A DNA stretch of 64,000 nucleotides from Bryopsis sp. KO-2023 (GCA_030272585.1 BSYQ01000008.1:868001-932000); one strand, 5' to 3'. Positions 46,470 to 57,458 are shown, counted from the first letter of the stretch. The notes: generated by a model from the sequence alone, not told the origin. Made by a program: numbers and translations.

Positions 46470-48661
46470 GATATACCACCCCGGCCTCCTCTTCCACTTG
46501 GTGTGGTAGATCGGCCTCCACCTCCTCGTCCTCCAAATCTTCCCCCACTGCGGCCACGGCCTCGGCCTCGGCCTCGGCTTGAACCTCCCCGGCCGCGGTT
46601 TCCACCAATGTAGTTGAGACGATCATCTCCGGCTTTGTCGCCAATACTGTTAACTCTCGATCTTCGATTCCAACGCTGATGACCTCCTCCACCCCGGCCT
46701 CCACTCGAGTTATGAAGTCCACGGATACCATCGAGCCGTTCGGCCATTTCGATAGCGGCTTGCACGTCGTCACGAATGAAGCCAACAACTTGACTTCGGA
46801 TCGGTTCACGCAAACCTGCGGTGAATGCGCTATATGCCTCCGCTTCACTCATATCCGGGATCCTGAAGCAAACGCTGTTATAGCGCTTGATGTAGTCCTT
46901 CACTGAGGTCGTCTGCCTCAGGGTTCGTAACTCGACTCGGGCGTGTTCAGAGGTTGTCGTCGGTTGGAACAGTTTTCGAGCCTCCTCGGCCCACGAGCGC
47001 CAGTCGGCAAATGGCTGTCTTCGGCCCTCCATTACTTTGAGCTCGGTCAAATTCATCCATTCGGCTGCAGGGCCCTCCGTGTTGGCACAGATGACCTGAA
47101 GCCATAGCTCCTCTGGAATGGCCTGGGCACGAAACCATCGGCCCATGCGCATCAGCCAGTCCGTGACATTCGCGGTGCCGTTGAAAGCTCGTGGCATTGG
47201 TATCTTGACTTGTCTCAATCCATTGCCTCCGGCTGCTGGTGGCCCTCCGGGTAATTGTGGTCCAAATGGTCCTCCCGGTCCGCCAGGTCCTCCGGGACCT
47301 CCAGGTCCGTTCGGCCCGCCGCCAGGTCCATTTGGTCCTCCTCCCGGTCCATTCGGCCCACCAGGTCCATTCGGCCCGCCAGATCCTCCTGGTCCATTCG
47401 GCCCACCACCTCCATCACCATCGTCCCCGCCTCCTCCTCCTGGCCGCCGTCTTCTTGGAGCGTCTCGGAATCCGGAGTTGGGGTCTTGCTGTCCAACTGA
47501 GGCATAGGAACCCAGGCCCGCAAACGGGTCCGTTCCCGAATTGAATCCGACAGCTCCAACTCCCTGTGGCTGACTGGGTCCAGGGGGTGGTTCTTGACGT
47601 GGTGCTATGGGAGGTCCTTGGCCGGATGGCGGTGTAGGATTGGTGGCTTGGTTCTGGCCGCTGGGTGGCCTTGCGGCGGCCGCTGGGTCTCTTCGGCTCG
47701 GCCTCGGCCCGCCCGTTGGTGCAGAACCGGGCTCTCGAATGACAGGTCCTGGTGGTGGTCCGGCTCGCCGTTGGCTGGGTACTCCACTGGGTGGCACGAG
47801 AATCGGTACCGCGGGTGCGTTGCTGACGATAGGAGAAACAAGGGGCACGTCTTGAAAACTGGAAGACGGGGGTGGTCCGGGTGGCGCTTGTGTAGTTTGG
47901 GTCACAGTTTGGGTTCCGGCTCCGGCCATGTACACAGGAATGACTTGGGGCTGCGCTGGAACTTGCTTGGACCATAACTTCACGAGCTCGTCCACGGATG
48001 GGTAGTCTTCCCGTAGACACTTTGTTTCGACCCCGAGCGTCTCGACAGCGGCCCGCTGGTCTGCCACTTGCAACGTGAGCCTTTCGGTCCGGGCTCCAAG
48101 GTCTTGGAAATCTTGAGCTGCCTTGGCGGCCGCCCGTTCTTGGGCCAGGTGCATACGTTCTTCCATTTCGGCCACGAGGTGCCCATTCTCGGCTTTGAGG
48201 TGCTCGAGCCGTCGGATGAACTCCTCTTCCAGCCGAACGCGGTCCTCCCAGTGATGGTCCTCCAGTTCGGCTCTCTGGTTCTCGAGGGCCGTGTTCATGG
48301 CTTCGGCTTGCTCGTTGGCTACTTGCCATTGTCGAGCTTCGGCTTCCTCGCGGGTGTGGTGGAGTTCTCCTCGCACTTCGTTGAGTGCTTGGTACAGTTC
48401 GGCCTGAGTACGTCCCGCCCATTCTTCGGTGTTGGCCGCCAGCTGGGCTACGGTGATAGAGGTCTCGTCTTGGTTCACCTCCACATGGTGCACGTTCTGG
48501 ACGTTGTGTTGGATATTGTTTTGCACAAACACGCCTTGCACCGGAGGGGGGTCTTCTTCGGTCCCCAGGCTCATGCTGTCCCCTGCGCTCATCTCCTCCA
48601 CTCCGTCGGGATAGGCGATGGCTTCGGCCTCTGGTTCGGCATAGTAGGGGACGAGGTCCAT
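46394..48661 (-). CDS. Gag of element B with coiled coil, collagen-like linker, RGG and CCHC knuckle
   Basis: Open frame of 755 aa starting MDLVPYYAEPEAEAIAYPDG. An N-terminal acidic part carries NVQNVHHVEVNQ, then a long coiled coil (about residues 70-230). A Pro/Thr-rich stretch leads to a striking Gly-Pro-rich linker (repeats of GGPNGPGG type, about 47230-47430). The capsid-like helical segment follows (WMNLTELKVMEGRRQPF, TTSVKDYIKRYNSVCFRIPD). The tail is an RGG-rich basic stretch and one CCHC knuckle (CYLCGGDHGIRNCP). It packages element RNA into particles. Most chromovirus Gags are far shorter and lack the coil and Gly-Pro linker. It looks whole. Confidence 0.85.
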   Translation of the reverse strand: MDLVPYYAEPEAEAIAYPDGVEEMSAGDSMSLGTEEDPPPVQGVFVQNNIQHNVQNVHHVEVNQDETSITVAQLAANTEEWAGRTQAELYQALNEVRGELHHTREEAEARQWQVANEQAEAMNTALENQRAELEDHHWEDRVRLEEEFIRRLEHLKAENGHLVAEMEERMHLAQERAAAKAAQDFQDLGARTERLTLQVADQRAAVETLGVETKCLREDYPSVDELVKLWSKQVPAQPQVIPVYMAGAGTQTVTQTTQAPPGPPPSSSFQDVPLVSPIVSNAPAVPILVPPSGVPSQRRAGPPPGPVIREPGSAPTGGPRPSRRDPAAAARPPSGQNQATNPTPPSGQGPPIAPRQEPPPGPSQPQGVGAVGFNSGTDPFAGLGSYASVGQQDPNSGFRDAPRRRRPGGGGGDDGDGGGGPNGPGGSGGPNGPGGPNGPGGGPNGPGGGPNGPGGPGGPGGPGGPFGPQLPGGPPAAGGNGLRQVKIPMPRAFNGTANVTDWLMRMGRWFRAQAIPEELWLQVICANTEGPAAEWMNLTELKVMEGRRQPFADWRSWAEEARKLFQPTTTSEHARVELRTLRQTTSVKDYIKRYNSVCFRIPDMSEAEAYSAFTAGLREPIRSQVVGFIRDDVQAAIEMAERLDGIRGLHNSSGGRGGGGHQRWNRRSRVNSIGDKAGDDRLNYIGGNRGRGGSSRGRGRGRGRSGGRFGGRGGGGRSTTPSGRGGRGGISCYLCGGDHGIRNCPKLSAAKRSIN

Positions 48662-48840
48662 GGTTGGACTCCGTGAGCAAGTCGTGGGTCCCGATTGCGA
48701 AGGGGTTCTTCGGCCGAGTTTGCCCGCCGGTTGCGTAGGTGCTCCTGGACTTCAGCGTAGAAACGCAGAAACTCCGGGTCGTTCCTTTCCTCTTCGGTGA
48801 AGCAGGAGTCACAGCTTCCGACACTTTCTATGTCGTCGTT
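48589..48840 (-). CDS. ORF0 stretch of element B upstream of Gag
   Basis: A short frame overlapping the Gag start. It carries DDIESVGSCDSCFTEEERND and PSPIPTEWRR, matching the small ORF before Gag in element D (49365-49790). Element D lies just upstream of it, so only this stretch is assigned to B. Function unknown. Confidence 0.6.
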   Translation of the reverse strand, partial: NDDIESVGSCDSCFTEEERNDPEFLRFYAEVQEHLRNRRANSAEEPLRNRDPRLAHGVQPWTSSPTMPNQRPKPSPIPTEWRR

Positions 48841-48899
48841 GTCGTTCGGCCCGGTAGGTGGTGGTACGGGACTCGGCCTTCGAATAGGTGGTCCCTCAA

Positions 48900-49309
48900 T
48901 GATACGAATGTGGACTCTGGAACGAGTACTCATTCACCTAAGTCGATCCAGTCGGACTGGATCCGCCTGGTCCGGTAATCAGTGCCTGGTTCGGTACCAG
49001 AGCCGGTCCAGCAGTACAGTCCGACTGACCCAAGTGAGAGGTGGACACGGTGGCAGTTACCGTGTCCACACAATCCAACCAACGGTCCTGAGAAGGATTT
49101 GGTCTGGATCTGTCGGTCCAGTGGACGCTGGGTCCGACAGCTCTCAACCGTTCCTTTTGCCAGGTTGTCGGTCCGGCTCCATATTTATTGGACCCGGACC
49201 GAGGTAACAATGTTCTAGAGTAAGCTTGTAAGCAAAGACTCTTATCCGTGTTTCCGTGGTTCTAGACGTAACATCTACCACTACTCGATACTTTCCCGTG
49301 TTTTTATCA
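48900..49309 (+). repeat. 5' LTR of element D
   Basis: 410 bp, identical by eye to 56823-57232. It contains a TATTTATT box near 49182 as a possible promoter element. Confidence 0.95.
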
Positions 49310-49311
49310 AC

Positions 49312-49323
49312 TGGTTTCGGAGC
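49312..49323 (+). promoter_or_regulatory. Primer-binding site of element D
   Basis: TGGTTTCGGAGC, 2 bp after the 5' LTR. Identical to the sites at 11995, 33970 and (on -) 57458-57447. Confidence 0.7.
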
Positions 49324-49364
49324 GAGTTCCCGGACTCGCGAACCGCATCACCAAGGAGATCTAT

Positions 49365-49790
49365 ATGTACCCTTCGACACCTTCGAACCTGACCGACGCA
49401 TCCACTGGCTCGGAGTTCCAAGTGCCAGTGTCCGCAGCACCTATCGTTCCCGCTCCAGCTACCGTCGCGCATTGGAACGCGTTTCAGGTGGACTACCCAA
49501 CAAGTTATCGTGGCACACCTCTGACTTTTGTTTCCGGACCCAGCTTGGCCGACATACCTGTACCGCGTGGACCGCGAGACGAAGATTTGGAGAGCGTGGG
49601 ATCCTGTGACTCCGTGTTCACGGAGGAACAGAGGAACGACCCCGATTTCCAGGCCTTGTATCTGGAGGTACTCGAGGGTCAACGAGCCAGAGCCGCAGCC
49701 AGAGAGACCGCTAGGCGCCAGGCATGGACCTTATCCCGTACGAGGAAGCCCCAGCCTATCCCGACCATGTGGACGAGGGAGACGAGATGA
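49365..49790 (+). CDS. ORF0 of element D
   Basis: A 141-aa frame between the primer site and Gag, overlapping the start of Gag. The conserved core is DLESVGSCDSVFTEEQRNDP followed by an Arg/Ala-rich helix (EGQRARAAARETARRQ). The same core stands before Gag in element B. No family recognised. Confidence 0.65.
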   Translation: MYPSTPSNLTDASTGSEFQVPVSAAPIVPAPATVAHWNAFQVDYPTSYRGTPLTFVSGPSLADIPVPRGPRDEDLESVGSCDSVFTEEQRNDPDFQALYLEVLEGQRARAAARETARRQAWTLSRTRKPQPIPTMWTRETR

Positions 49791-50844
49791 GTTTGGGGAC
49801 CGAAGACGACCCTCCACCACCGGCCCAAGGACCAATGTTCGTGCAGCAGAACTACCAGCACGTACAGCAGGTTCACGTCGAGAACAACCAAGCCGACGTA
49901 CGTATGAACCAGCTGGAGGTGGACGCGGGTCAATGGGCGGACCGGACCGTGGCCAACCTACAGGCGGCCCTCGAAGAGGTCCGGGGCCAGCTACAGCAGC
50001 AACAGGAGCACGCAGCCGCTTTGTTGGAACAGCAAGCCGAAGATCTCGACTACCGTCTCGAGGCCCAGAGGAGAGAAGCCGAAGAACGGCAGGCGGCCCT
50101 CGTAGATCAACAGGTCGCGGGTCTCGCCGAGAGATTGGAGGCACAACGCCAAGAGTATGGACAGCTCACCGCGGAACTGGAGCGGCCTCGCGTTGGATGA
50201 ACTTGCAGGAGCTTCGCATGGCTGAAGGGAGACGCCAACCCTTCGCTGATTGGCAAGAGTGGGCAACGGAGGCACGACGCCAATTTGAGCCTACGACTTC
50301 GACGGAACGGGCCCGGACCGAGTTACGTGGCCTCAAGCAGGGAGGGACCGTGCGTGACTACGTGCGCCGGTTCCAGCACATTTGTTTTCGCATCCCGGAC
50401 ATGACGGAGGCGGAAATGTTTTCGACGTTCGTCGCTGGGTTACGAGACCCTCTTCGCACCACTATCGCTGGATTCGTGCGAGGGGATGTGCAGGAAGCGA
50501 TTGAAATGGCTGAACGACTCGACGGTGTCCGGACCCTACATCCACATTCCGGTGCCAGGGGCCAAGGAGGCAGACCAAGATGGAACCGACGAAGCCGAGT
50601 CAACAGCATTGGCGATGGACCGCGTGAGGACCGACTTGGAGCCATTGGAGACCGAGGCCGTGGCCGTGGCCGTGGCCGAGGAGGCGGAGGCCGAGGCAGA
50701 GGCCGTGGCACTGGAGGCCGACAAGGCGGAAGAGGGAATCCAGGAGGCGGCGGCAGGGGACAAATGTCGTGTTATCTTTGTGGAGGCAACCATGGAGTGC
50801 GATATTGTCCAAAACTGTCCGACGCCAAAAGATCAGTAAATTGA
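49724..50844 (+). CDS. Gag region of element D
   Basis: It starts [20 protein letters not shown], then [11 protein letters not shown] and a coiled coil. The capsid-like segment ([35 protein letters not shown]), an RGG-rich tail and a CCHC knuckle ([14 protein letters not shown]) follow. It is closely related to the Gag of element B. The region looks broken, about one break. The end of Gag overlaps Pol by 76 nt in the -1 frame, as in B. Confidence 0.7.
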
Positions 50845-53800
50845 AGGTCCGAGGCGCAGGACCACCAGCCTTGGACCAGGAAACGGGTGGTGATGAGGCC
50901 AGCGATCCGGGAGATCAAGGGCAAAGGGAAAAAAGAGTACGCTGGAAAGACCAGCCGGAAGAACCGAAACACAGCTCCAGTCCGCAAGACAGTCCCCAAG
51001 ATACAGCAGATGTGCGGACCGGGTCACCAGGGACGGGACCCTTGAGAGGAGCCACCGACGGTCAAGGGCAAGAACAGCCCGTGGGGCCATCGGACCACTC
51101 GGAGCGTGATGCATCACTTGAACCAGGGAAAGGTCAAGGAGCTACCGAGGTGGATGGGGAAGTGCTAGGGCAGGCACTTAGTCGGACCGGTTCTGCGACG
51201 GCCGACAATTTTTCTTTTTTAGCTAAGACCGGCGGGGCCGGCAAGAATAGTCGTTTTACGGGGTTTGAAATAAGGGTTTTTATTAATGACGTGCCAGTAG
51301 TGGCTTATGTCGATTCGGGCAGTTGGGAAAATTACCTTTCGAAGGAAGTAGTGGAGAAAGTGGGTGTAAAGGTTTTCCCCGAACAACGGACTTTGGTTAT
51401 GGCAGACGGTTCCAGGAAACAGGTTACAGGACGAGCGGACCGGTTACAGTTCCGGTCCGGATCAGTTAATTTTGTGTCTGATTTCCGCTTGTTCCCTGGA
51501 ATGGCATATGAAATGATATTGGGAATTCCATGGTTGGTTGCCGAAAACCCCGATTTGTGTTTTCGCACTCGGACCATTAAGGTTCGTCGGGGCCGGAGCC
51601 AACTATCATTACCATTAGCTATTTCAACTCAGCCAAAGCCAACTGAAGTCATGAGTATTGGGGGATTGGAACCGACATCCGCCACCAACGTTTGGCGAGG
51701 GATACGGTCCAACGATTGTGGAGCTTTGATGGTGGTAGTTACGGAAGTGGAGCCAGAAGACGGACATCAGAAGGACGATGTGGAGCGACTGATTCGGGAG
51801 GACACCTCTCGAAAGATTACGAACCTACTGGAGAGCTATCGGAGAGTATTTGCCTCGGATCTGCCCAAGGGACCACCACCGGTCCGAAACGGGCACGAGT
51901 TCGAGATCAAGGTTGAGGAGGGGACGAAGCCAATCTTTCGTCCCATGTATAAACTATCTCCGGCGGAGCTTCAGGAGGTCCGTAAACAGCTGGACTATAT
52001 GTTGGACCGGGAGTTGATCCGGCCCTCCAAGAGTCCATGGGGCGCACCGGTCCTCTTCGCTAACAAGAAGGACGGTGGCCTTCGCTTTTGCATCGACTAC
52101 CGCTGGCTCAACCAGAGGACCATCAAGAACCGCTATCCACTACCGCTACCCGAGGAGCTATTGGACCGACTACAGGGAGCTAAGGTGTTTAGCCGGTTGG
52201 ACCTGCGATCCGGCTACTGGCAGATGCCGATCCGGCCTGAGGACCAGGAGAAGACAGCGTTCCGGACCCGGTACGGACACTACGAGTACAAGGTGGTGCC
52301 ATTTGGGCTCACAAACGCCCCTCCGCAGTTTATGGCTATGATAAACGACCTGTTCCGGGATTTCCATGACCGGTTCATGGTCGTGTTCCTCGATGACATC
52401 ATAGTCTACAGCAAGAACGAGGAGGAGCATGCGGAGCACCTACGCTTGGTATTGGACAAGCTAGCGGAGCACAACCTGTACGCGAAGGCATCGAAGTGTT
52501 CTATCGCCGTGAAGGAGTTGGATTTTGTGGGCCATTGGATCTCGGCGAATGGAATCTCGCCGCATCGGTCCAAGGTCCAGGCGATCCGGGATTGGGAGCC
52601 GCTGACCTCTGTTCCTGAGGTCCGAAGTTTTCTGGGGATGGTTTCGTATTACCGACGCTTCATTCGACAGTTTTCGAAGGTAGCGGCGCCGATCCAGAAG
52701 CTTGTGAAGAAGGACCAGCCATGGGAATGGGGAGCCGAGCAGCAGGCAGCTTTTGAAGCCCTGAAGGAAAGTCTGACGACGGCTCCGGTCCTGCTGATAC
52801 CGGATCCGGACAAGCCATATGTAGTTGTCACGGATGCTTCGGATTTTGCGCTGGGAGCCACATTGATGCAGGAGGCTGACGATGGACTTCAACCGGTGGC
52901 GTTCCTCAGTAGGTCCCTCAACTCGGCCGAACAGAAGTACTCGGCCTATGAAAGGGAGCTTTTGGGCATTTCCTATGCCTTGGCTCAATGGCGCCATTAT
53001 CTCGAAGGCGCGCCGAAAGGGACCACTGTCTACACGGACCACCAGCCCGCTACACACTTCCTCCAGCAACGGGTCCTGTCTCGGACCCAAACCCGCTGGT
53101 TGAAGGCGGGGTATTTTCAGTCTATTATGCCGAAGATCGTCTACCTCCCGGGCCGATCCAATGTGGTGGCTGATGCATTGTCACGCAAGCCTCAGCTCAA
53201 GTTGAATGCAATTTTGGAGGCCAAAATTTCGCCCGGGGAGGCGCAGGAATGGACGCAAGCGACCACTGATGACCCTACTTTGAAGCGTATTCTGGACCAA
53301 CTGGACCAAGGACGACATGTACCCGGGTATTCTCGGACCGAACCGGGAATGCTTTTATATCAAACCGAACCAGGAGTGGACCCAAAGCTAGTGGTCCCTA
53401 CCACAAAACGACAAGTGGTGTTGCACGATCACCACGATGTTCCGATGGCGGGACATCCAGGAGTGGCCAGAACGGCCGAGCTCGTGAGCCGAAGATATTG
53501 GTGGCGCGGTTGGAGACGAACCGTGACCGACTATGTCCGCTCGTGCCCCACATGCCAAGTGATGAAGACCGAGAACGCGAAGCCCAAAGGATTGCTGAAT
53601 CCGCTTCCCGTTCCGACATATAAGTGGGAACAGCTGACAACGGACCTTGTGACCGATTTGCCGAAATCGAATGGGTATACCGCTGTAGCTGTCTTTGTGG
53701 ACCGGCTCACAAAAATGTGCAAGTTCGTGCCATGTACCAAGGAGGTATCGGCAAAGGAGTATGCCGAGTTGTTTCTATCCCAGGTGTTCCCTACCTCAGG

Positions 53801-54704
53801 GATACCTGAAGTGATCGTTTCGGATCGCGATCCACGGTTCACGAGCCAGTTCTACAAGGAACTGTTCAGGCTCGTAGGAACGGATCTGCGGATGTCAACT
53901 GCTCACCATCCACAGTCGGATGGCCAGAGTGAAGTAACGATCCGGACCCTGGAGAACTTCCTTCGGCCCTATATTGAGGCCAGGCCGGAGAAGTGGAGCG
54001 ACTACCTGAGCACGGCAGAATTTGCAGCGAATAACTCGATCAACGCCAGTACCAAGTACACGCCGTTTTACCTTATGTACGGCCAGCACCCGAAGGGATT
54101 GGAGTTGGACCGGCCCAAGAGTAATGTTGAGGCCGCAGAAGCCATGGTGGACCGAATGCGGGACGATTTGATGGACGCGAAGAAGAACTACCACGCCGCC
54201 CAGGAGCAAATGTGCCAAGTAGCCAACAAGAAGAGGAGGCACGAAGAGTTCCAAGTGGGCCAAGAAGTGTGCCTACGAAGTGCACATCTTCCTTTGGCCG
54301 TGACCAAGCATGTACCAGCTAAGGTCCGAAGACGGTTCATCGGGCCATTCAAGGTGACCAAAGTGATATCACCGGTGGCCTACCGCATTGATCTACCAGA
54401 GACATGGCGACTACATCCAACCTTTCACGTCTCCAAACTCAAGGAGTATATACGTTCCGAGGAATTTAAGAGGGACGATCCTCCAGGACCGGCTCTGGTG
54501 GACGAACTAACTGGAGCCGAGGAATTCGAAGTGGAGACGGTTCTACGATCCAAGGGAGCTGGAAAAAGAAAGAGGTACCTGGTACTATGGAAGGGTTATC
54601 CGACCCATGAGGCCACATGGGAACCGGTTGCACATCTGGAACACTGTGCAGAATTGTTAGCTGAGTTCGAAAGGAAAAACTCAGCCAAACATGGTCATAA
54701 CTGA
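50769..54704 (+). CDS. Pol polyprotein of element D with chromodomain
   Basis: Open frame of 1311 aa, collinear with the Pol of element B. Parts: aspartic protease ([13 protein letters not shown]), reverse transcriptase ([22 protein letters not shown]), RNase H ([13 protein letters not shown]), integrase zinc finger ([21 protein letters not shown]), DDE core ([26 protein letters not shown]) and C-terminal chromodomain ([19 protein letters not shown]). It looks whole. With the identical LTRs it marks a recently active family. Confidence 0.93.
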   Translation: MLSLWRQPWSAILSKTVRRQKISKLKVRGAGPPALDQETGGDEASDPGDQGQREKRVRWKDQPEEPKHSSSPQDSPQDTADVRTGSPGTGPLRGATDGQGQEQPVGPSDHSERDASLEPGKGQGATEVDGEVLGQALSRTGSATADNFSFLAKTGGAGKNSRFTGFEIRVFINDVPVVAYVDSGSWENYLSKEVVEKVGVKVFPEQRTLVMADGSRKQVTGRADRLQFRSGSVNFVSDFRLFPGMAYEMILGIPWLVAENPDLCFRTRTIKVRRGRSQLSLPLAISTQPKPTEVMSIGGLEPTSATNVWRGIRSNDCGALMVVVTEVEPEDGHQKDDVERLIREDTSRKITNLLESYRRVFASDLPKGPPPVRNGHEFEIKVEEGTKPIFRPMYKLSPAELQEVRKQLDYMLDRELIRPSKSPWGAPVLFANKKDGGLRFCIDYRWLNQRTIKNRYPLPLPEELLDRLQGAKVFSRLDLRSGYWQMPIRPEDQEKTAFRTRYGHYEYKVVPFGLTNAPPQFMAMINDLFRDFHDRFMVVFLDDIIVYSKNEEEHAEHLRLVLDKLAEHNLYAKASKCSIAVKELDFVGHWISANGISPHRSKVQAIRDWEPLTSVPEVRSFLGMVSYYRRFIRQFSKVAAPIQKLVKKDQPWEWGAEQQAAFEALKESLTTAPVLLIPDPDKPYVVVTDASDFALGATLMQEADDGLQPVAFLSRSLNSAEQKYSAYERELLGISYALAQWRHYLEGAPKGTTVYTDHQPATHFLQQRVLSRTQTRWLKAGYFQSIMPKIVYLPGRSNVVADALSRKPQLKLNAILEAKISPGEAQEWTQATTDDPTLKRILDQLDQGRHVPGYSRTEPGMLLYQTEPGVDPKLVVPTTKRQVVLHDHHDVPMAGHPGVARTAELVSRRYWWRGWRRTVTDYVRSCPTCQVMKTENAKPKGLLNPLPVPTYKWEQLTTDLVTDLPKSNGYTAVAVFVDRLTKMCKFVPCTKEVSAKEYAELFLSQVFPTSGIPEVIVSDRDPRFTSQFYKELFRLVGTDLRMSTAHHPQSDGQSEVTIRTLENFLRPYIEARPEKWSDYLSTAEFAANNSINASTKYTPFYLMYGQHPKGLELDRPKSNVEAAEAMVDRMRDDLMDAKKNYHAAQEQMCQVANKKRRHEEFQVGQEVCLRSAHLPLAVTKHVPAKVRRRFIGPFKVTKVISPVAYRIDLPETWRLHPTFHVSKLKEYIRSEEFKRDDPPGPALVDELTGAEEFEVETVLRSKGAGKRKRYLVLWKGYPTHEATWEPVAHLEHCAELLAEFERKNSAKHGHN

Positions 54705-55018
54705 GACCGGATCGCATTGGAGCCAGCGATGGGGGAGTTGGATCCAAATGGAGACGGACCGAGAATGATCCGACCCCGGCTGGTATGGGACAGCTTTAAC
54801 GGGGAAACATCATCTCAGTCCTGAGGTAACTCCCAGCTGACTACACGATCCGAGGAAGGCGTGGCTGTACAGGAGTACTGGACCGTGGAGCCGGGAACGA
54901 CGATAAAAACTAAGCGCGAAGACAAGGAACCATACGTCAAGCGCACTTTGGTTTCTGTTCTCCGACTCGCTACTGCAAACCCCGACAAACATCTACTGTT
55001 CCTTCGTTCTCGTTCGAA

Positions 55019-56221
55019 ATGGCTGCACCAACTCCTGTCTCTAGCGCCCTTGATGCGTTAAATGCAGCGTTCACTGAGGAGACAAAGAGGTTACAGGCCA
55101 CGGTAGCGGCACAAAAAGAAAGGATTCAGCAGCTTGAGAATGAACTAGCCGCTACAAAGGAGGCACTGGCGAACGCTAGGAAGGAAGCAGAAGGGGACGC
55201 GCGAAAATGGGGACGGAACCGTGAGGCGGAAATGGTTACAGGAATAGAGAAGGCAATAGGAGTTCTGGAGGGAACGTTGAAACAGCTGAGCGTCGCAGAC
55301 GCAGAGGGAATTGATCAGATGCGCGGAAGGGAAACGGATCGAGCCAAAGAGGCAGAAGGGGGACAGTCAGAGCAACCATCTGACGAAGAAATGGATGAGC
55401 CCCCGAAGTGGAAAACCACCAGACGTCGTAACAAGGTGTTGCGTCGAAGCTCCTTCATACTGGACGAAGCTACGGAGGTGGATCTGAGTGAGGGAGATAT
55501 CGGAAGTGAGGAAGGTGCCGTCGAAGAAATGGTGGATACAGATCAGGAGGAATGGGACTCTCTTTACGGGACTGAGAGTAAGATGGACGTGAACCCCCCT
55601 TCGCGACCACCCACTACCGAGTCCGAGCCTGCCATCGTTCCACCTGGTCTCGCACCGTCTCCCAGTATCCCGACGTCACCAACAGCACCGAGCGTCGTAG
55701 CCCCCTTCAGTTGCATTGCGTGTGGGGTTACGCGAACGGTTCCACGCCAAACGGACCAGGTCCTATGCCCCCGCAATCACCTCGTGTGCCGGACCCACAA
55801 CGCGGGATATCGCATCGCCGTGCGAGCCGCTAAGTTCTACGAGCAGGGCCTCACCCCGACAACGGCGCAGCTGCTAGCCAATTCGGCAGACCCGGTCCAG
55901 GGCGCGGTTGAACTCGTGCCGCAATGGGGTAACCCGTTCCCGAGTTGCCCCATGTGTCAAAAAGACGTTCTCCCGCTCTGGACCGGGAAAAGCAAAAAGC
56001 AGTTGCGAGATTGGAACGCGGCTTACCTCAAGGCCGTTGGGGTGGATCCCGTTGGAAATCGACAGGCGAGAGGAACTTCACAGGGAGCGGTATCGGCGGA
56101 GCAAACGCAGGAGCGGACCCAGGAGCAGCGTGGAGAGCACTCTGGCGGATCGTCACAGCAAACGCAGGCGGTCCAAGGTCCCAGAACGCGACTTCGCAGT
56201 CGTGGCAAGAGCCAGAAATGA
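55019..56221 (+). CDS. Third ORF of element D: coiled coil plus RING-like Cys/His cluster
   Basis: Open frame of 400 aa, 315 bp after the Pol stop and ending 600 bp before the 3' LTR. Residues 10-110 form a coiled coil (ERIQQLENELAATKEALANA). A basic patch and the conserved SSFILDEATEVD follow, then an acidic and Pro-rich linker. The Cys/His cluster at about 230-312 reads FSCIACG, then VLCPRNHLVCRTHNAGYRIA, then FPSCPMC. Order and spacing match the third ORF of element B although the linkers differ, which points to selection on the zinc module. The tail is Gln/Arg-rich. I know no Ty3/gypsy group in which this protein is described. Confidence 0.82.
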   Translation: MAAPTPVSSALDALNAAFTEETKRLQATVAAQKERIQQLENELAATKEALANARKEAEGDARKWGRNREAEMVTGIEKAIGVLEGTLKQLSVADAEGIDQMRGRETDRAKEAEGGQSEQPSDEEMDEPPKWKTTRRRNKVLRRSSFILDEATEVDLSEGDIGSEEGAVEEMVDTDQEEWDSLYGTESKMDVNPPSRPPTTESEPAIVPPGLAPSPSIPTSPTAPSVVAPFSCIACGVTRTVPRQTDQVLCPRNHLVCRTHNAGYRIAVRAAKFYEQGLTPTTAQLLANSADPVQGAVELVPQWGNPFPSCPMCQKDVLPLWTGKSKKQLRDWNAAYLKAVGVDPVGNRQARGTSQGAVSAEQTQERTQEQRGEHSGGSSQQTQAVQGPRTRLRSRGKSQK

Positions 56222-56822
56222 GTTACAACAGGTCTAACCTGTTTGGGAACCAGGGGAGTGATTGGTGTGTTTGTTTTCTTTTGGTTTTTGGTTATAAACT
56301 TTCTGGACTGGGACCAGTTTTGATTCATATTTGCTCTACCTGTTTGGATGGACCCAACAGTCAGTTTGGGATTTGTTTTCTTTTGCATACCATCCATATT
56401 CTGTGGAACCATGGGGGAGTTCTGTTTTTGATCTGGTTATAATTTTCCTGTTTTATTGAAGTATCAATTTGGGTTATTTGGGTGTTCAGAATCAAACATT
56501 TGAGTGGATCCAGGCTGGGATCCAGAGGTTACCTTACTTTTCTTTCTAAGGTAACAGGGAACTATATCGATTTTGCAGACATTATTGGATCCAGGGGTTT
56601 CTTTTGTTTTGATTATTGGATCCAGTGGTTTTTGTTTGTTGGATCTCAAGGTAACAGTGGTCAAGGGGACCAGTGTCGGATGGACCGATAAGAACCTTGT
56701 TTGTTTTTGAACACAAACATTTTTGGCATGTAAAAAGGTTCGGGGTGACTTGGGTTGTGTAAACTGATCTCCTCTCATATACGTGGTGCTCGGGACGCGC
56801 ACTTGATGGGGGGGGGAGTGGT
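56222..56822 (+). other. 3' non-coding region of element D
   Basis: T/G-rich 600 bp with loose repeats of a TTGGATCCAGG-like unit (56505-56645), ending in the purine tract at 56808-56822. Confidence 0.6.
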
Positions 56823-57232
56823 TGATACGAATGTGGACTCTGGAACGAGTACTCATTCACCTAAGTCGATCCAGTCGGACTGGATCCGCCTGGTCCGGTA
56901 ATCAGTGCCTGGTTCGGTACCAGAGCCGGTCCAGCAGTACAGTCCGACTGACCCAAGTGAGAGGTGGACACGGTGGCAGTTACCGTGTCCACACAATCCA
57001 ACCAACGGTCCTGAGAAGGATTTGGTCTGGATCTGTCGGTCCAGTGGACGCTGGGTCCGACAGCTCTCAACCGTTCCTTTTGCCAGGTTGTCGGTCCGGC
57101 TCCATATTTATTGGACCCGGACCGAGGTAACAATGTTCTAGAGTAAGCTTGTAAGCAAAGACTCTTATCCGTGTTTCCGTGGTTCTAGACGTAACATCTA
57201 CCACTACTCGATACTTTCCCGTGTTTTTATCA
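56823..57232 (+). repeat. 3' LTR of element D
   Basis: 410 bp, identical by eye to the 5' LTR. Preceded by a G-rich purine tract. Confidence 0.95.
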
Positions 57233-57446
57233 CTCAAGTCCGGGAGGTACGCCCTCGATAACGCTTGGGCCGCCGTAGCAAAAGGCCAGTTGGTCGATAT
57301 AAAATCTTCTCCAATGTGGTGCGACCAGCTCCTCTGGCACCGTGAGATAACGGGAAGTCGGGTGTTCGTGTGTGCCGGCGGAGGACTGGGGCGAGGTAGG
57401 GTGGCTGTTCGACATACGGGTGGTATGGGTCTTGGTTCCGGCTTCG

Positions 57447-57458
57447 GCTCCGAAACCA
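57447..57458 (-). promoter_or_regulatory. Primer-binding site of element B
   Basis: On - it reads TGGTTTCGGAGC, 2 bp inside the 5' LTR of element B. The same 12-mer is used by three other elements here. Confidence 0.7.

Larger units (their letters stand above)
48900..57232 (+). mobile_element. Element D: Ty3/gypsy chromovirus inserted in element B
   Basis: Identical 410-bp LTRs (48900-49309, 56823-57232) have TGATAC...TTATCA ends. The target duplication is CTCAA (48895-48899, 57233-57237) and the length is 8333 bp. The primer site TGGTTTCGGAGC is at 49312-49323 and the purine tract GGGGGGGGGAGTGGT at 56808-56822, nearly the same as in B. Order: LTR, ORF0, Gag, Pol with chromodomain, third ORF, 600-bp 3' non-coding region, LTR. 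Pol and the third ORF look whole; the Gag region looks broken, about one break. LTR identity says very young. It is a sister family of B with different LTRs, lying in the opposite orientation inside it. Confidence 0.94.

Noticed and set aside
47118-47507. Pro/Gly-rich + frames that look like collagen
   Set aside because: They are the antisense of the Gly-Pro linker in the element B Gag, which sits in a long frame with other Gag marks.
48589-48933. 114-aa frame on - starting MSTRSRVHIR as one ORF0 protein
   Set aside because: Its first residues come from the LTR of element D, so the frame as read is a junction product. Only the part inside element B is listed.
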